64,000 bases of DNA from Sneathiella sp. P13V-1 (GCF_015143595.1 NZ_WYEU01000006.1:1-64000), one strand, 5' to 3'; numbered from the stretch's first letter, positions 28,172 through 37,153 are shown. A program made the numbers and translations. Notes: generated from the sequence alone by a model not told the origin.

Positions 28172-29296
28172 TTAACTTTCAAGCGCTGCTTTTAAGCTCT
28201 CCGCTTGTTGTTTGAGCTCGGTAGCAACAGACATAACTTCTTGAGAGCTTTCGTTTACTTGCCCAACTGCAGAACTCACAATACCAACATTTGCTGTAAC
28301 ATCATTCACACCAGAAGCCGCCTCTTTCACGTTGCGAGAGATCTCCTGCGTTGCAGCGCCTTGTTCCTCAACAGCAGAGGCGATTGCAGAGGCAACCTCA
28401 TTGATCTTGTCAATGGATCCCCCAATAGCGCCGATTGACGACACAGCTTCATTGGCTGCAGATTGGATTTCCAGCACTTGCGCCTTGATATCATCTGTAG
28501 CCCGTTCAGTTTGACCAGAAAGACTCTTCACCTCACTCGCCACAACCGCAAAACCTTTACCGGCATCTCCTGCCCGGGCGGCTTCAATTGTTGCGTTAAG
28601 AGCCAATAATTTTGTCTGCCCGGCAATATCATTAATCAGATTCACAACCTGCCCGATTTTGTCAGATGCCGCAGACAATCCTGCGACCATGTCATTCACT
28701 TCACGAGATTGAATTACAGCTTCACCAGACATTCCCGCGGAGGCTGCCACTTGTTTATTGATTTCCTGAATTGACGCATCCAATTGCTCAGCTGCTGAGG
28801 CAACGGTACTTGTGTTGACACCCGCTTCTTCGGCAGCGGCCGCAACGGCGGCTGTTTTTTCGTTTGCCTCTTGTACCGTCTGTCCCATTCCTTGTGCATT
28901 TGAATTTAGCTGTTCCGCAGCAGCAGAAATTGATTCAACCACCTCCGAAAAACGATTTATCTTGTTTTCCACTCCATCAGCTGCCTGATTAATTTTGTAC
29001 ACGGCATATCCATATCCCCCTTGAAGGCCTTCTGGAGAAATTCTTCGGAAATACTGATTTTCAGCGATAAAACGCAGGCATGCAGTTGACTCACGCACAT
29101 AGGCGTCTGCGCGGTCGATCATCTCATTGATTTTAAGACACAGCTTACGCTCTAGCCCTTCTTCTTTGTTTATGTTCTTTACGCGCTTTTCAAAATCCCC
29201 CTTTGAAATCGCGTCTACCACCTCCAGGATTTCCAGAAGCTTTTCAGTGCGGACTTCAGTATTCCCGCCATCTAATATTGAAGAGTTCATATTCAC
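28172..29296 (-). CDS. Soluble methyl-accepting chemotaxis protein
   Basis: A 374-residue chemoreceptor without transmembrane segments. The C-terminal two thirds is the coiled-coil signalling hairpin; its tip is recognisable at [20 protein letters not shown] with [17 protein letters not shown] after it. The first 110 residues hold a short N-terminal region ([24 protein letters not shown]) rather than a periplasmic sensor. The probable start is GTG 29296 (GGGAG 7 nt upstream); ATG 29290 is an alternative. It begins 1 nt after the stop of the Aer-like PAS gene, so the two are co-translated and probably form one receptor. No che genes are in the window. Confidence 0.9.
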   Translation of the reverse strand: MNMNSSILDGGNTEVRTEKLLEILEVVDAISKGDFEKRVKNINKEEGLERKLCLKINEMIDRADAYVRESTACLRFIAENQYFRRISPEGLQGGYGYAVYKINQAADGVENKINRFSEVVESISAAAEQLNSNAQGMGQTVQEANEKTAAVAAAAEEAGVNTSTVASAAEQLDASIQEINKQVAASAGMSGEAVIQSREVNDMVAGLSAASDKIGQVVNLINDIAGQTKLLALNATIEAARAGDAGKGFAVVASEVKSLSGQTERATDDIKAQVLEIQSAANEAVSSIGAIGGSIDKINEVASAIASAVEEQGAATQEISRNVKEAASGVNDVTANVGIVSSAVGQVNESSQEVMSVATELKQQAESLKAALES

Positions 29297-29297
29297 T

Positions 29298-29819
29298 TTA
29301 TTGCTCCCAGATTAGCGAGGAGATGAACTCATCATAACTCGCTGCTTTTGAATTAACGACTTCCATTAATCGCGCATATGACGCAGCTGTTCCTTCTTTA
29401 CGATTGGCGTAGTTCGCCTCCAACTGATTGAGTTCCGCATACAACGGTTCAATGACATTTGTTATTGTAGATTTTTTCGGAATGCGCCGCGTGGAATGAT
29501 AGCCAACCACCTCTCCATTTTCAAAACTTGGCGTCACATGAGCAATAACCCAGTAATGCCCACCATCCTTTGTAGAGTTCACTACGTATGCAAAGATTTC
29601 TTTTTCTTGAGAAATGCAATTCCAAAATAACTCAAACACTCCTCTGGGCATATTGGGATGCCTGATGAGGTTATGAGGCTGCCCTATTACCTCATCTTCG
29701 TCATATCCTGCGATTTCAAGGAAAGTATGATTGGCGTAGGTAATTCGCCCCTTCAGATCTGTCTTGGAAACAATCAGATCATTCTGGCCGAAAAAAACTT
29801 CCTGACCGCTATAATGCAT
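29298..29819 (-). CDS. Stand-alone PAS protein, Aer-like
   Basis: A 173-residue protein with one PAS domain very like that of the aerotaxis receptor Aer: [58 protein letters not shown]. In Aer this domain binds FAD and senses redox state. The last 60 residues are helical ([17 protein letters not shown]) and could be the link to the partner. The frame extends to a TTG at 29861, but ATG 29819 has GAGG 8 nt upstream and starts just before the PAS fold, so it is preferred. The soluble chemoreceptor follows after 1 nt: together they look like an Aer receptor split into two chains. Confidence 0.87.
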   Translation of the reverse strand: MHYSGQEVFFGQNDLIVSKTDLKGRITYANHTFLEIAGYDEDEVIGQPHNLIRHPNMPRGVFELFWNCISQEKEIFAYVVNSTKDGGHYWVIAHVTPSFENGEVVGYHSTRRIPKKSTITNVIEPLYAELNQLEANYANRKEGTAASYARLMEVVNSKAASYDEFISSLIWEQ

Positions 29820-29861
29820 TTTTCCGCCCTCATGCTCAGTTAACTTTAATTCTTCAATCAA

Positions 29862-30201
29862 ATTTATAATTGAAACTTAAATAAATAGAGAAAAGCACTT
29901 CTTAACCACAAACACAGTAATAATTTGACTTAAAACAGTTAACATTAAATTAATACCGTTTTTATACTTACAATCATAAATATAATTGAAGTTAAATTTT
30001 GAATATTACAGTTAAACTAATATCTTTATCTTAATTATTATTTATATCTATTTGGACATAATACTAATATACTATTTTTTATACATTTTTCATAAGCCTA
30101 ATACACCTTTCGGCTGGCTTATAAAATTGTGGAATAGGATTACATAACTGCCGAAATTATGTATCCTGAAACCTGTCTGAAATAATCCAAGAACGAGAAA
30201 A
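29862..30201. other. 340-bp very AT-rich non-coding region
   Basis: No gene seen. The stretch 29880-30100 is almost wholly A/T, with many TAA, ATTA and TTTAT tracts, unlike the rest of the window. It separates the leftward PAS/chemoreceptor genes from the rightward alcohol dehydrogenase and must hold both promoters. It may be intrinsically curved or bind a nucleoid protein. Confidence 0.7.
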
Positions 30202-31359
30202 ATGACGAGCTTTACCTTTGCCACCACTCCGAAACTGATCTTTGCCGAAGGCGCATCGCAGAATATTGCAGAACATTCCAGTATCTTAGGAGACCAGATT
30301 CTGCTCATCACCGACCCCGGCCTCTTCAAGCTGGGCCTTCACAAAGAAGCCGTCAACAGCCTGGAAAAAGCCGGCAAAAAAGTCTCGGTCTTTTCGGAAG
30401 TTGAAGCAGATCCAAGTGAGGCTGTGGTCCTAGCTTCAACAAAAGCAGCCACAGACATACAAGCAACAGGTATTATCGGATTTGGCGGCGGTTCATCTAT
30501 GGATGTGGCGAAGCTCGTCGCCCTGCTCGCACTCGGTGAAGAAAAACTTGAAGATATCTACGGAATAGAAATGATTAAAGGGACGCGACTTCCTTTAATT
30601 CAGGTACCAACAACTGCTGGAACCGGTTCTGAAGTCACGCCTATTTCAATTGTTACTGTGGGTGCTGAAACTAAAAAGGGTGTTGTTTCTTCGAAATTAC
30701 TTCCAGATATTACAATCCTGGATGCAGCACTTACTGTTGGCCTGCCGCCAGCTGTCACAGCGGCAACAGGTGTCGATGCTATGGTTCATGCAATCGAAGC
30801 CTATACATCCCGCGGTGCAAATAACAATCCGATGTCTGCATCCCTCGCAAAAGAAGCCTTACGACTTCTAGGTCAAAATATCACCACTGCGGTTAAAGAT
30901 GGCAGCAACCTAAAAGCACGCGCAAACATGTTGCTGGGTGCTTGCCTCGCGGGACAGGCCTTTGCCAACTCTCCTGTTGCCGCAGTTCATGCGCTCGCCT
31001 ACCCACTTGGGGGAATTTTCCATGTCCCTCACGGTCTTTCGAATGCCTTGGTCCTTCCAGAGGTAATGCAATTCAATGCTGGCGCTTGTGCATCGGAATA
31101 TGCGGAACTTGCCCCTATCGTTTTCCCGGACATCGACACCAGCGGCGGCGCTCAGCAAACTTGCCAGATCTTCATCGAGAGATTAGCTAAACTGAACAAG
31201 GATCTTGGCTTAGAAACCACGTTGCGTGAGGTGGGTGTAAAAGAAGATGATCTGGATCGCCTTGCAGACGCTGCTATGGAACAGACACGCCTTCTGGTCA
31301 ACAACCCCAAAGAAGTCACCCGCGAAGACGCTTTTAACATCTACAGAAAAACACTTTAG
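30202..31359 (+). CDS. Iron-containing alcohol dehydrogenase
   Basis: A 385-residue group III alcohol dehydrogenase. Seen: FGGGSSMDVAKLVALL (NAD(P) binding), QVPTTAGTGSEVTPISI, metal ligands in TGVDAMVHAIEAYTS and HALAYPLGGIFHVPHG. Reaction: alcohol to aldehyde or the reverse with NAD(P) and Fe2+ or another divalent metal. Some relatives act on lactaldehyde, 1,3-propanediol, maleylacetate or hydroxy acids, so the substrate is open. It is 8 bp upstream of a thioesterase gene in the same operon. Confidence 0.9.
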   Translation: MTSFTFATTPKLIFAEGASQNIAEHSSILGDQILLITDPGLFKLGLHKEAVNSLEKAGKKVSVFSEVEADPSEAVVLASTKAATDIQATGIIGFGGGSSMDVAKLVALLALGEEKLEDIYGIEMIKGTRLPLIQVPTTAGTGSEVTPISIVTVGAETKKGVVSSKLLPDITILDAALTVGLPPAVTAATGVDAMVHAIEAYTSRGANNNPMSASLAKEALRLLGQNITTAVKDGSNLKARANMLLGACLAGQAFANSPVAAVHALAYPLGGIFHVPHGLSNALVLPEVMQFNAGACASEYAELAPIVFPDIDTSGGAQQTCQIFIERLAKLNKDLGLETTLREVGVKEDDLDRLADAAMEQTRLLVNNPKEVTREDAFNIYRKTL

Positions 31360-31367
31360 GAAACGTC

Positions 31368-31805
31368 ATGTCTGCCAAGAAAACCATGTCCAGTCGGGAT
31401 GAATATAAACACTTCCTGACTATTCCCACTCGCTGGATGGACAATGACGCTTATGGTCACGTGAACAACGTGCAGTATTACAGTTACTTTGACACAACGG
31501 TGAACGAGTTCCTCGTTGCAAAAGGCTTGCTGGATATTGGGAAAAGCCCGGTAATTGGATTGGTCGTTGAAACACAATGTCGTTATGCACGTAGCATCGT
31601 CTTTCCCGATACAGTGCACGCTGGACTTCGAATTTCCCATATGGGTAACAGTTCAGTGAAATATGAACTCGGTCTTTTCAAAGAAGACGAAACCGAAGCA
31701 TCCGCTGAAGGCCATTTCATTCACGTTTATGTGGACCGCGAAACAAACAGACCTGTCCCTGTACCGGATAACATGCGCGAAGTGCTACAAAGCATCGCAA
31801 TATGA
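31368..31805 (+). CDS. 4-hydroxybenzoyl-CoA thioesterase-like protein
   Basis: A 145-residue single hot-dog thioesterase (YbgC/4HBT type). The signature RWMDNDAYGHVNNVQYYSYFD holds the catalytic Asp and His region. It hydrolyses acyl-CoA to acid and CoA. ATG 31368 follows AGGAAA. It is second in an operon with the iron alcohol dehydrogenase, so the pair may finish the breakdown or detoxification of a compound passing through an acyl-CoA; the substrate is unknown. Confidence 0.87.
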   Translation: MSAKKTMSSRDEYKHFLTIPTRWMDNDAYGHVNNVQYYSYFDTTVNEFLVAKGLLDIGKSPVIGLVVETQCRYARSIVFPDTVHAGLRISHMGNSSVKYELGLFKEDETEASAEGHFIHVYVDRETNRPVPVPDNMREVLQSIAI

Positions 31806-31806
31806 T

Positions 31807-31830
31807 AAAAGGCGGCGCAAGCCGCCTTTT
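31807..31830. terminator. Bidirectional intrinsic terminator
   Basis: AAAAGGCGGC-GCAA-GCCGCCTTTT is a perfect stem with a GCAA tetraloop, A-run before and T-run after. It lies between the convergent thioesterase and crotonase genes and can end both transcripts. Confidence 0.9.
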
Positions 31831-31833
31831 CAA

Positions 31834-32604
31834 TTAGATCTTGCTAAAATCGCCTCCACGACCAAGACCTCCTGCGAAGCGGCCAGCCCCGTTTCGCGCC
31901 TCTTGATTTACAGGCTTGGCGCCTTCTACAGCTTCCTGACGCAATGCGTCTTCTAATGACATGCTCCATTGATCGTATGCCATCTGCCGATCTGTTCTCA
32001 TACAAAGTTGCGGGAACGCACAGAGATTTTCGGCAATTTTAAAGGCTTCTTCATAAGCTTTTCCTTTTTCGACTAACCTGTTGGCAAGGCCAAAGGAATA
32101 TGCCTCCTCCGCTTTCACTTCCCGGCCAGTCAGGATCATATCCATCGCGCGGCTATGACCGATAAGGCGCGGCAAACGAACACATCCACCATCAATAAGA
32201 GGCACCCCCCAACGACGACAGAACACCCCAAAACTTGCCTGCTTTGAAGCAACACGCATATCGCACCAGGTGGCAAGCTCTAGTCCACCCGCCACGGCAA
32301 AGCCTTCAACAGCAGCAATCACGGGCTTGCAAAGGAGGCGGCGCGTTGGTCCCATCAGGCCTTCCCCCATAGGGTCATATTCCCGAACCTCCCCGGATAG
32401 AGCCTTCAAATCAAAGCCTGCACAGAAACTCTCTCCCGTTGAGGTCAGGATAGCCACAGATTGACTGTCATCTTTTTCAAATTCGTCAAATGCCTGCAGC
32501 AGTAACTCACCCGTTTCATAATCGACGGCGTTCCGCCTCTCCGGCCGATTAATGGTGACTGTGGTAATGGCTCCATTTTTCTCAACGAGTACTTTATCCG
32601 ACAT
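31834..32604 (-). CDS. Enoyl-CoA hydratase family protein
   Basis: A 256-residue crotonase. Seen: TSTGESFCAGFDLKAL and EGFAVAGGLELATWCDMRVA for the oxyanion hole, FCRRWGVPLIDGGCVRLPRLIG, and RQEAVEGAKPV near the end. It matches crotonase/enoyl-CoA hydratases of unknown substrate found widely in alphaproteobacteria. It follows the uracil-DNA glycosylase-like gene by 7 bp on the same strand, an operon that probably reflects tight packing rather than shared function. Confidence 0.88.
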   Translation of the reverse strand: MSDKVLVEKNGAITTVTINRPERRNAVDYETGELLLQAFDEFEKDDSQSVAILTSTGESFCAGFDLKALSGEVREYDPMGEGLMGPTRRLLCKPVIAAVEGFAVAGGLELATWCDMRVASKQASFGVFCRRWGVPLIDGGCVRLPRLIGHSRAMDMILTGREVKAEEAYSFGLANRLVEKGKAYEEAFKIAENLCAFPQLCMRTDRQMAYDQWSMSLEDALRQEAVEGAKPVNQEARNGAGRFAGGLGRGGDFSKI

Positions 32605-32611
32605 ACCACCC

Positions 32612-33241
32612 TCATTCTTCCCTGATTGTTCTTATTCTTTCGCGGGCAACCGCATATGGGCATATTAATGCAGCAATGCGTTCTTGTAAGGGGGGAATTA
32701 TCTCTTTTTCAAACCAGGAGTTCTTTTTGAGCCAGATATTATTCCGTGGACTTGGGTGAGGGAGTACGATTTTCTGTGGCCAATATTCTTGCCAGTTTTT
32801 TACTGTCTCCGTGAGTGTGTTTTTGGCTTGATCCCCCAGATGCCAGTTGATGGCATATTGGCCAATCACGAGAGTAAGCTCCACCTGCCCCATCAACGTC
32901 ATCAAATCAGAGCGCCATTCGTTCGCACATTCTTTCCTTGGCGGCAGATCACCTGATTTACCTGTGCCCGGATAGCAAAAACCCATAGGAATTATATTGA
33001 TGATCTTCTCATCATAAAATTGCTCAGATGTCACCCCCATCCATTCCCGCAAACGATCACCACTTGGATCATCAAAAGGGATACCGCTTTCATGGACACG
33101 GCGACCTGGCGCTTGCCCCACAACCAAAATCTTTGCTGTATTCGACGCCCTTAACACAGGTCTGCAGCCATGAGGTAGTTCAGCCTCACATATCTTGCAG
33201 CCCCTAATCTCACCCAATAATGACTCTAAAGCCTGTGACAT
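32612..33241 (-). CDS. Uracil-DNA glycosylase family protein
   Basis: A 209-residue protein of the UDG superfamily. Seen: N-terminal CKICEAELPHG, catalytic motif 1 as VVGQAPGRRVHESGIPF, and the DNA-intercalation motif as LPHPSPRNNIW near the C terminus. In this group an Asp/Asn follows the GQAPG loop poorly, so activity on uracil is likely but not certain; it differs from Ung and from UdgX. It lacks the second pair of Cys needed for a family 4 iron-sulfur cluster arrangement as far as can be seen (Cys near residues 15 and 18 only, one later at Cys in RKECANEW). It sits 6 bp after the XRE-cupin regulator. Confidence 0.8.
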   Translation of the reverse strand: MSQALESLLGEIRGCKICEAELPHGCRPVLRASNTAKILVVGQAPGRRVHESGIPFDDPSGDRLREWMGVTSEQFYDEKIINIIPMGFCYPGTGKSGDLPPRKECANEWRSDLMTLMGQVELTLVIGQYAINWHLGDQAKNTLTETVKNWQEYWPQKIVLPHPSPRNNIWLKKNSWFEKEIIPPLQERIAALICPYAVARERIRTIREE

Positions 33242-33247
33242 CGTTTT

Positions 33248-33823
33248 TTACTTGTATCCAGGATAGTGGATCAGGCAATTGATAACGGCATCTACCTGTC
33301 CAGAATTTCTGTACCCATGCGGCTTGTCCCCTGCAAATCTCAGGGATTGCCCAGCTTTTAGACTAACCCACTCCTCATCACACAGGATAGACAACTCCCC
33401 GTGAATAACCGTTATATATTCAGAAACACCTTCTTTATGAGCCGCAGACAGCCGTTCATACTCTGCTGGAAAAGTAAGTTCAAAAAGCTCAAAACCGGTC
33501 TTGCTGTCATATGGAAATAACGTCGCAACAAGCATCCCATCCTGATCACTGATAGGCTTTCGAAGTTCATTTGCATCCTGCTTTAAACTGGTAATTGGAC
33601 CATCATTACGTGATCGCCCCTGCAAAAGAGAGGAGAGAGAGATATTAAAGCCTGTCGCAATTTTCCAAAGCGTCGCGATTGTAGGGGAACTCTCCCCTCG
33701 TTCAATTTGTCCAAGCATGGCTTTACTCACCCCTGTTTCACAAGCGGTTCGATTTAAGCTCCAGTCACGGTGATCTCGAAGTTCTTTCAAATTGCCCGGC
33801 AAGCTATCAGATGGGTTATCCAC
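33248..33823 (-). CDS. XRE-cupin transcriptional regulator
   Basis: A 191-residue protein with an N-terminal XRE HTH (LKELRDHRDWSLNRTACETG, KAMLGQIERGESSPTIATLW) and a C-terminal cupin domain (EGVSEYITVIHGELSIL, LKAGQSLRFAGDKPHGYRN). Such SutR/PuuR-like repressors sense small ligands through the cupin. The start is GTG 33823 with GAGAGGTT upstream. It is divergent from the BenE-type transporter; two near-palindromic sites lie between them, so it most likely controls that transporter and itself. Confidence 0.9.
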   Translation of the reverse strand: MDNPSDSLPGNLKELRDHRDWSLNRTACETGVSKAMLGQIERGESSPTIATLWKIATGFNISLSSLLQGRSRNDGPITSLKQDANELRKPISDQDGMLVATLFPYDSKTGFELFELTFPAEYERLSAAHKEGVSEYITVIHGELSILCDEEWVSLKAGQSLRFAGDKPHGYRNSGQVDAVINCLIHYPGYK

Positions 33824-33843
33824 TTTAACCTCTCAAAAAGTTC

Positions 33844-33859
33844 GTGCGCTATAACGCAC
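33844..33859. promoter_or_regulatory. Operator site 1 (XRE-cupin / BenE)
   Basis: GTGCGCTATAACGCAC is a near-perfect inverted repeat (GTGCG...CGCAC). Its right 13 bases recur exactly in site 2, 35 bp away. It lies 21-36 bp upstream of the regulator start codon. Confidence 0.7.
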
Positions 33860-33878
33860 GCTCTGTTATTGTCTGATT

Positions 33879-33894
33879 GTACGCTATAACGCAC
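33879..33894. promoter_or_regulatory. Operator site 2 (XRE-cupin / BenE)
   Basis: GTACGCTATAACGCAC differs from site 1 at one base. It lies 35-50 bp upstream of the BenE ATG and contains a TATAAC that could be the -10 element of the BenE promoter, so binding would block transcription. Confidence 0.7.
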
Positions 33895-33928
33895 AAACGA
33901 TAAACACACGATTTTGTCAGGAAATCTC

Positions 33929-35095
33929 ATGCGCAGCTTCTTTAGCCTTCCCCACATCACATCAGGATTTGTCGCTGTTCTAGTTGGTTACACAAGTGCA
34001 GGCGCCATTGTTTTCCAAGCGGCACAAGCAAGTGGCGCCTCCACTGATCAAATAGCTAGTTGGATGTGGGCCGTAGGAGTCGGCATGGGCCTGTGCGGTC
34101 TATTCCTGTCAATTCGATACAAAGCCCCTATACTTATTGCCTGGTCAACACCGGGCGCGGCCCTCCTCATCACAAGCCTTGAAGGATTACCTATGGGAGA
34201 AGCGATTGGCGCTTTTTTGTTTAGCTCAACCTTGCTCACTATTTGCGGTTTTTCCGGTTGGTTTGATAAGATTCTGAAGGTGATCCCAACGTCACTGGCA
34301 ACCGGCATGCTTGCAGGGGTTCTCCTAAGATTTGCTTTAAACGCTTTCGGCGCTATGGAAAGCTCGGCTTTACTTGTTGGAGGAATGCTGCTTGCCTACC
34401 TTATCGGAAAACGGTTTAACCCTGTTTACGCTGTCCCGCTAACACTAATTACAGGTGTATTAATCGCCTTTTCAACAGGTCAGTTTGGAGAAACAGAGGT
34501 ATCACTGGATCCAACCATCCCTGTCTGGATGGCCCCTGAGTTTTCAATCTCTTCGCTCATTGGTGTTGGCATTCCGCTTTTTATTGTGACCATGGCCTCC
34601 CAGAACCTACCCGGCATTGCTACTTTGCGGGCTCATGGGTATCAAACACCGGCCTCTCCCCTGATTGGATGGAGTGGTTTGACAGGATTATTACTTGCGC
34701 CATTTGGGGGGTTTGCCTTTAACCTTGGCGCTATCACAGCGGCGATCTGTATGGGTGAGACTACCAACCCCGATCCATCCAAAAGATACCATGCCACTAT
34801 CTGGGCTGGCATATTCTATATTATCATGGGGATTTTTGGTGGAGTAGTCACTGGGTTGTTTATCCTGTTCCCTGACGCACTGGTGATGGCAATCGCAGGT
34901 ATCGCATTAATGGGGACCATCTCCAACAGTCTGATTTCAGCTTTAAGTAACACCGAAGAGCGAGAAGCAGCTTTCATCACCTTCGCCATTACTGCATCCG
35001 GCTTGACCTTTTTCACGATCGGCGCACCGTTTTGGGGCATCGTTATTGGCACGGCCATTCATTTTTTCAACAGCCGCGCCAACAGGAGAACTTAA
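33929..35095 (+). CDS. BenE-family transporter
   Basis: A 388-residue inner-membrane protein with about 11-12 hydrophobic helices, of the BenE (benzoate:H+ symporter) family. Seen: the family start FFSLPHITSGFVAVLVGYTS, STPGAALLITSL, and the GGFAFNLGAITAAICMGE loop. The frame opens at TTG 33914, but ATG 33929 has AGGAAA 4 nt upstream and is preferred. The true substrate is uncertain; many BenE-family members outside ben operons carry other acids or purine-like compounds. It is controlled by the divergent XRE-cupin regulator. Its stop codon abuts the stop of the next, convergent gene with no bases between. Confidence 0.88.
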   Translation: MRSFFSLPHITSGFVAVLVGYTSAGAIVFQAAQASGASTDQIASWMWAVGVGMGLCGLFLSIRYKAPILIAWSTPGAALLITSLEGLPMGEAIGAFLFSSTLLTICGFSGWFDKILKVIPTSLATGMLAGVLLRFALNAFGAMESSALLVGGMLLAYLIGKRFNPVYAVPLTLITGVLIAFSTGQFGETEVSLDPTIPVWMAPEFSISSLIGVGIPLFIVTMASQNLPGIATLRAHGYQTPASPLIGWSGLTGLLLAPFGGFAFNLGAITAAICMGETTNPDPSKRYHATIWAGIFYIIMGIFGGVVTGLFILFPDALVMAIAGIALMGTISNSLISALSNTEEREAAFITFAITASGLTFFTIGAPFWGIVIGTAIHFFNSRANRRT

Positions 35096-35794
35096 CTAGG
35101 CAGCAAAATCGGAATCTTCTTCCATCACCTTCTCTTTTGCCAAGGCCTCTTTCATAGCCGGATACAACTCGCCCAAATCAGAAAGCAGGTCTTCCATGGG
35201 CGGATCTTCGTAGATGCCTCGATCCTTCACATATTCCATATGTTTACGCTCTTCAGCGTCATATTCGTGGAACAAAGCATCTGAAGTGCCATCGAATTCA
35301 ATGGCTTTCACACCAAATCTGTCACACAGATCCTTGTTGAAGGTTGGCGTTACCTTGTAAATTTCTCCATCCAATTTCAAAGTAACATAGCCATGATAAG
35401 AGAAGAGATCTGTCCCCATTGCTGCCGCAAGTTTGGGCGAATTCAGATGATTTTTCACATCTGCAAATCCAACAGCTGCCGAAATCCCAACCTGTCGAAG
35501 GCAAGCCGTCAGAAGAATGGCTTTTGGAACACAAAAAGCGCTTTCCATTTTGGCGACAGCACTTGCTTTATAAGTGGGCGCATCAAAATTGATCTGATAT
35601 GGATTATAACGGATCAGATCTCGCACCCCATTAAATAAAAGGATCGCCTTTTCCCGATCTGTTTTGGGATCATGCCCGTCAAATGACATGGCAATAAAGG
35701 CCGCGATGGCGGGATGGTCTGCATCCACATACTCTCCGGCTTTTGTCCAGCTATCTGGTAACTCTTCCGCCGGCAACCCAACTAAATCCAACAT
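35096..35794 (-). CDS. Transglutaminase-like protein
   Basis: A 232-residue protein with a transglutaminase-like core: FNGVRDLIRYNPYQI, the nucleophile Cys in ESAFCVPKAILLTACLRQVGI, the His in LFSYHGYVTLKLDG, and Pro-rich TPTFNKDLCDRFG after it. The family usually cuts or links peptides; the substrate is unknown. It is cytosolic, with no signal peptide. ATG 35794 follows GAGG. It abuts the BenE gene tail to tail and lies 20 bp beyond a glutathione transferase gene on the same strand. Confidence 0.8.
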   Translation of the reverse strand: MLDLVGLPAEELPDSWTKAGEYVDADHPAIAAFIAMSFDGHDPKTDREKAILLFNGVRDLIRYNPYQINFDAPTYKASAVAKMESAFCVPKAILLTACLRQVGISAAVGFADVKNHLNSPKLAAAMGTDLFSYHGYVTLKLDGEIYKVTPTFNKDLCDRFGVKAIEFDGTSDALFHEYDAEERKHMEYVKDRGIYEDPPMEDLLSDLGELYPAMKEALAKEKVMEEDSDFAA

Positions 35795-35814
35795 AGAAGC
35801 CTCTTTTCTTATTC

Positions 35815-36444
35815 TTATCCTGGACCATAAGCGTATTCACCGCCCCGATCCAGCGCTTTCAAATAAGCAAGGCGTGTCTGGAACCGTTTTACGTAGGCAT
35901 CAAGATTTGGAAAATGCTCCAATACACCACCACTTCTTGCAGCTTCCAATGGGAAAGAAAGCATAATATCCGCTGCACTCAGCTTATCGCCGATGAAGAA
36001 ATCATTCTCACCCAAGCACTTACTCATGTAGGTAAAATGATTGGCCGTCTCACTTTCAATTCTTGGAAGTAGGGGCGCGGCATCGTCCCCCAGCCTTGAT
36101 GTGTACAACCTTAACAACAACGGCAGCATGGCCGATCCTTCGGCATAATGCATCCATTCAAGATATCGGACATGTTCTGGCGTCCCTTTCTCAAAACTGT
36201 ATTTTCCCTCCCCATAGGTTTCCGCCAGATACTCAACAATGGCACCCGTTTCATGAACGGTGACATCTCCATCTTCAATCACAGGGGATTTGCCAAGCGG
36301 ATGAACTTTGAAAAGTTCAGGAGGCGCAAGCCTTGTTTCCGGATCTCGCTGATAATGCTTAATTTCATACTCAACCCCTAATTCTTCCAAGAACCAAAGA
36401 ATGCGTTGAGAACGCGAGTTATTCAAATGATGGACGATAATCAA
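35815..36444 (-). CDS. Glutathione S-transferase
   Basis: A 209-residue GST. N-terminal thioredoxin fold with HHLNNSRSQRILWFLEELGV, the cis-Pro region GKSPVIEDGDVTVHETGAIVEYLA, and a helical C-terminal domain. It starts with TTG at 36444, preceded by AGGAGG at 5 nt, a strong site that makes the rare start credible. It is second in a run of two GST genes on one strand. The active residue is probably the early Ser (NNSRSQ), as in beta/nu-like bacterial GSTs. Substrate unknown. Confidence 0.88.
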   Translation of the reverse strand: MIIVHHLNNSRSQRILWFLEELGVEYEIKHYQRDPETRLAPPELFKVHPLGKSPVIEDGDVTVHETGAIVEYLAETYGEGKYSFEKGTPEHVRYLEWMHYAEGSAMLPLLLRLYTSRLGDDAAPLLPRIESETANHFTYMSKCLGENDFFIGDKLSAADIMLSFPLEAARSGGVLEHFPNLDAYVKRFQTRLAYLKALDRGGEYAYGPG

Positions 36445-36463
36445 CGTCGCCTCCTGTTATGAT

Positions 36464-37072
36464 TTATGCTGAAATTGCTTTTTGAAATGCAGGTCTCGCT
36501 TTAATGCGCGCGACATAGTTTTTAAGGTTTTCCATGTTGTCCCCAACCAGTTGCAAGCGATCGCTGACAAACACGGCATGCCCAAGCATGATATCTGCGG
36601 CACTGAAATCTCCGATCAGATACTCTTTATCCGCAAGTTGCTCATTTACAGGCTCAAGAACCTTTTTAGCCAAGCGCTGCGCCATTCCCAAAACATCTTC
36701 GCTTCTACGCTCCGGTGGCAAGAGAAGGGTTTGGGTTACGATGGTATTAATCGGCGGCATCAAAGTGCCTTCAGTGTAATGGAACCACTGCAGATAAGAT
36801 GGGAATAAATCAGAATCTGCTGCCGGTGCCATTTTACCCGCAGCGTGCCGGGCCAGCACATATTGGGTAATCGCCCCAGATTCAAACAACGTCACATCCC
36901 CATCTTCCAGAACAGGCACGCGGCCAAGTGGATGACGCGCTTTATGCTCGTCAGATTTCAGTGATTTTGGATGAAATTCCAATGCGACCAAATCGTAATC
37001 TAACCCAAGTTCTTCCAACAGCCAGATAATCCGTGCAGATCGGGTATTTTTAGCATGATACAGGGTAAGCAT
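36464..37072 (-). CDS. Glutathione S-transferase
   Basis: A 202-residue GST, clearly a paralogue of the next one downstream: YHAKNTRSARIIWLLEELGLDY, RVPVLEDGDVTLFESGAITQYV and a C-terminal domain with FSAADIMLGHAVF. It lies 19 bp upstream of the second GST and 81 bp after the three-module flavoprotein, all on the same strand. Recent tandem duplication followed by divergence is likely. Substrate unknown. Confidence 0.88.
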   Translation of the reverse strand: MLTLYHAKNTRSARIIWLLEELGLDYDLVALEFHPKSLKSDEHKARHPLGRVPVLEDGDVTLFESGAITQYVLARHAAGKMAPAADSDLFPSYLQWFHYTEGTLMPPINTIVTQTLLLPPERRSEDVLGMAQRLAKKVLEPVNEQLADKEYLIGDFSAADIMLGHAVFVSDRLQLVGDNMENLKNYVARIKARPAFQKAISA

Positions 37073-37153
37073 ATGCCTTTATCCTTCTTGTTATTCTCCC
37101 TGTATCGAAGGATTTCAAACCAATGGTATACTGTCAATGGAATTTGCTGTGAT

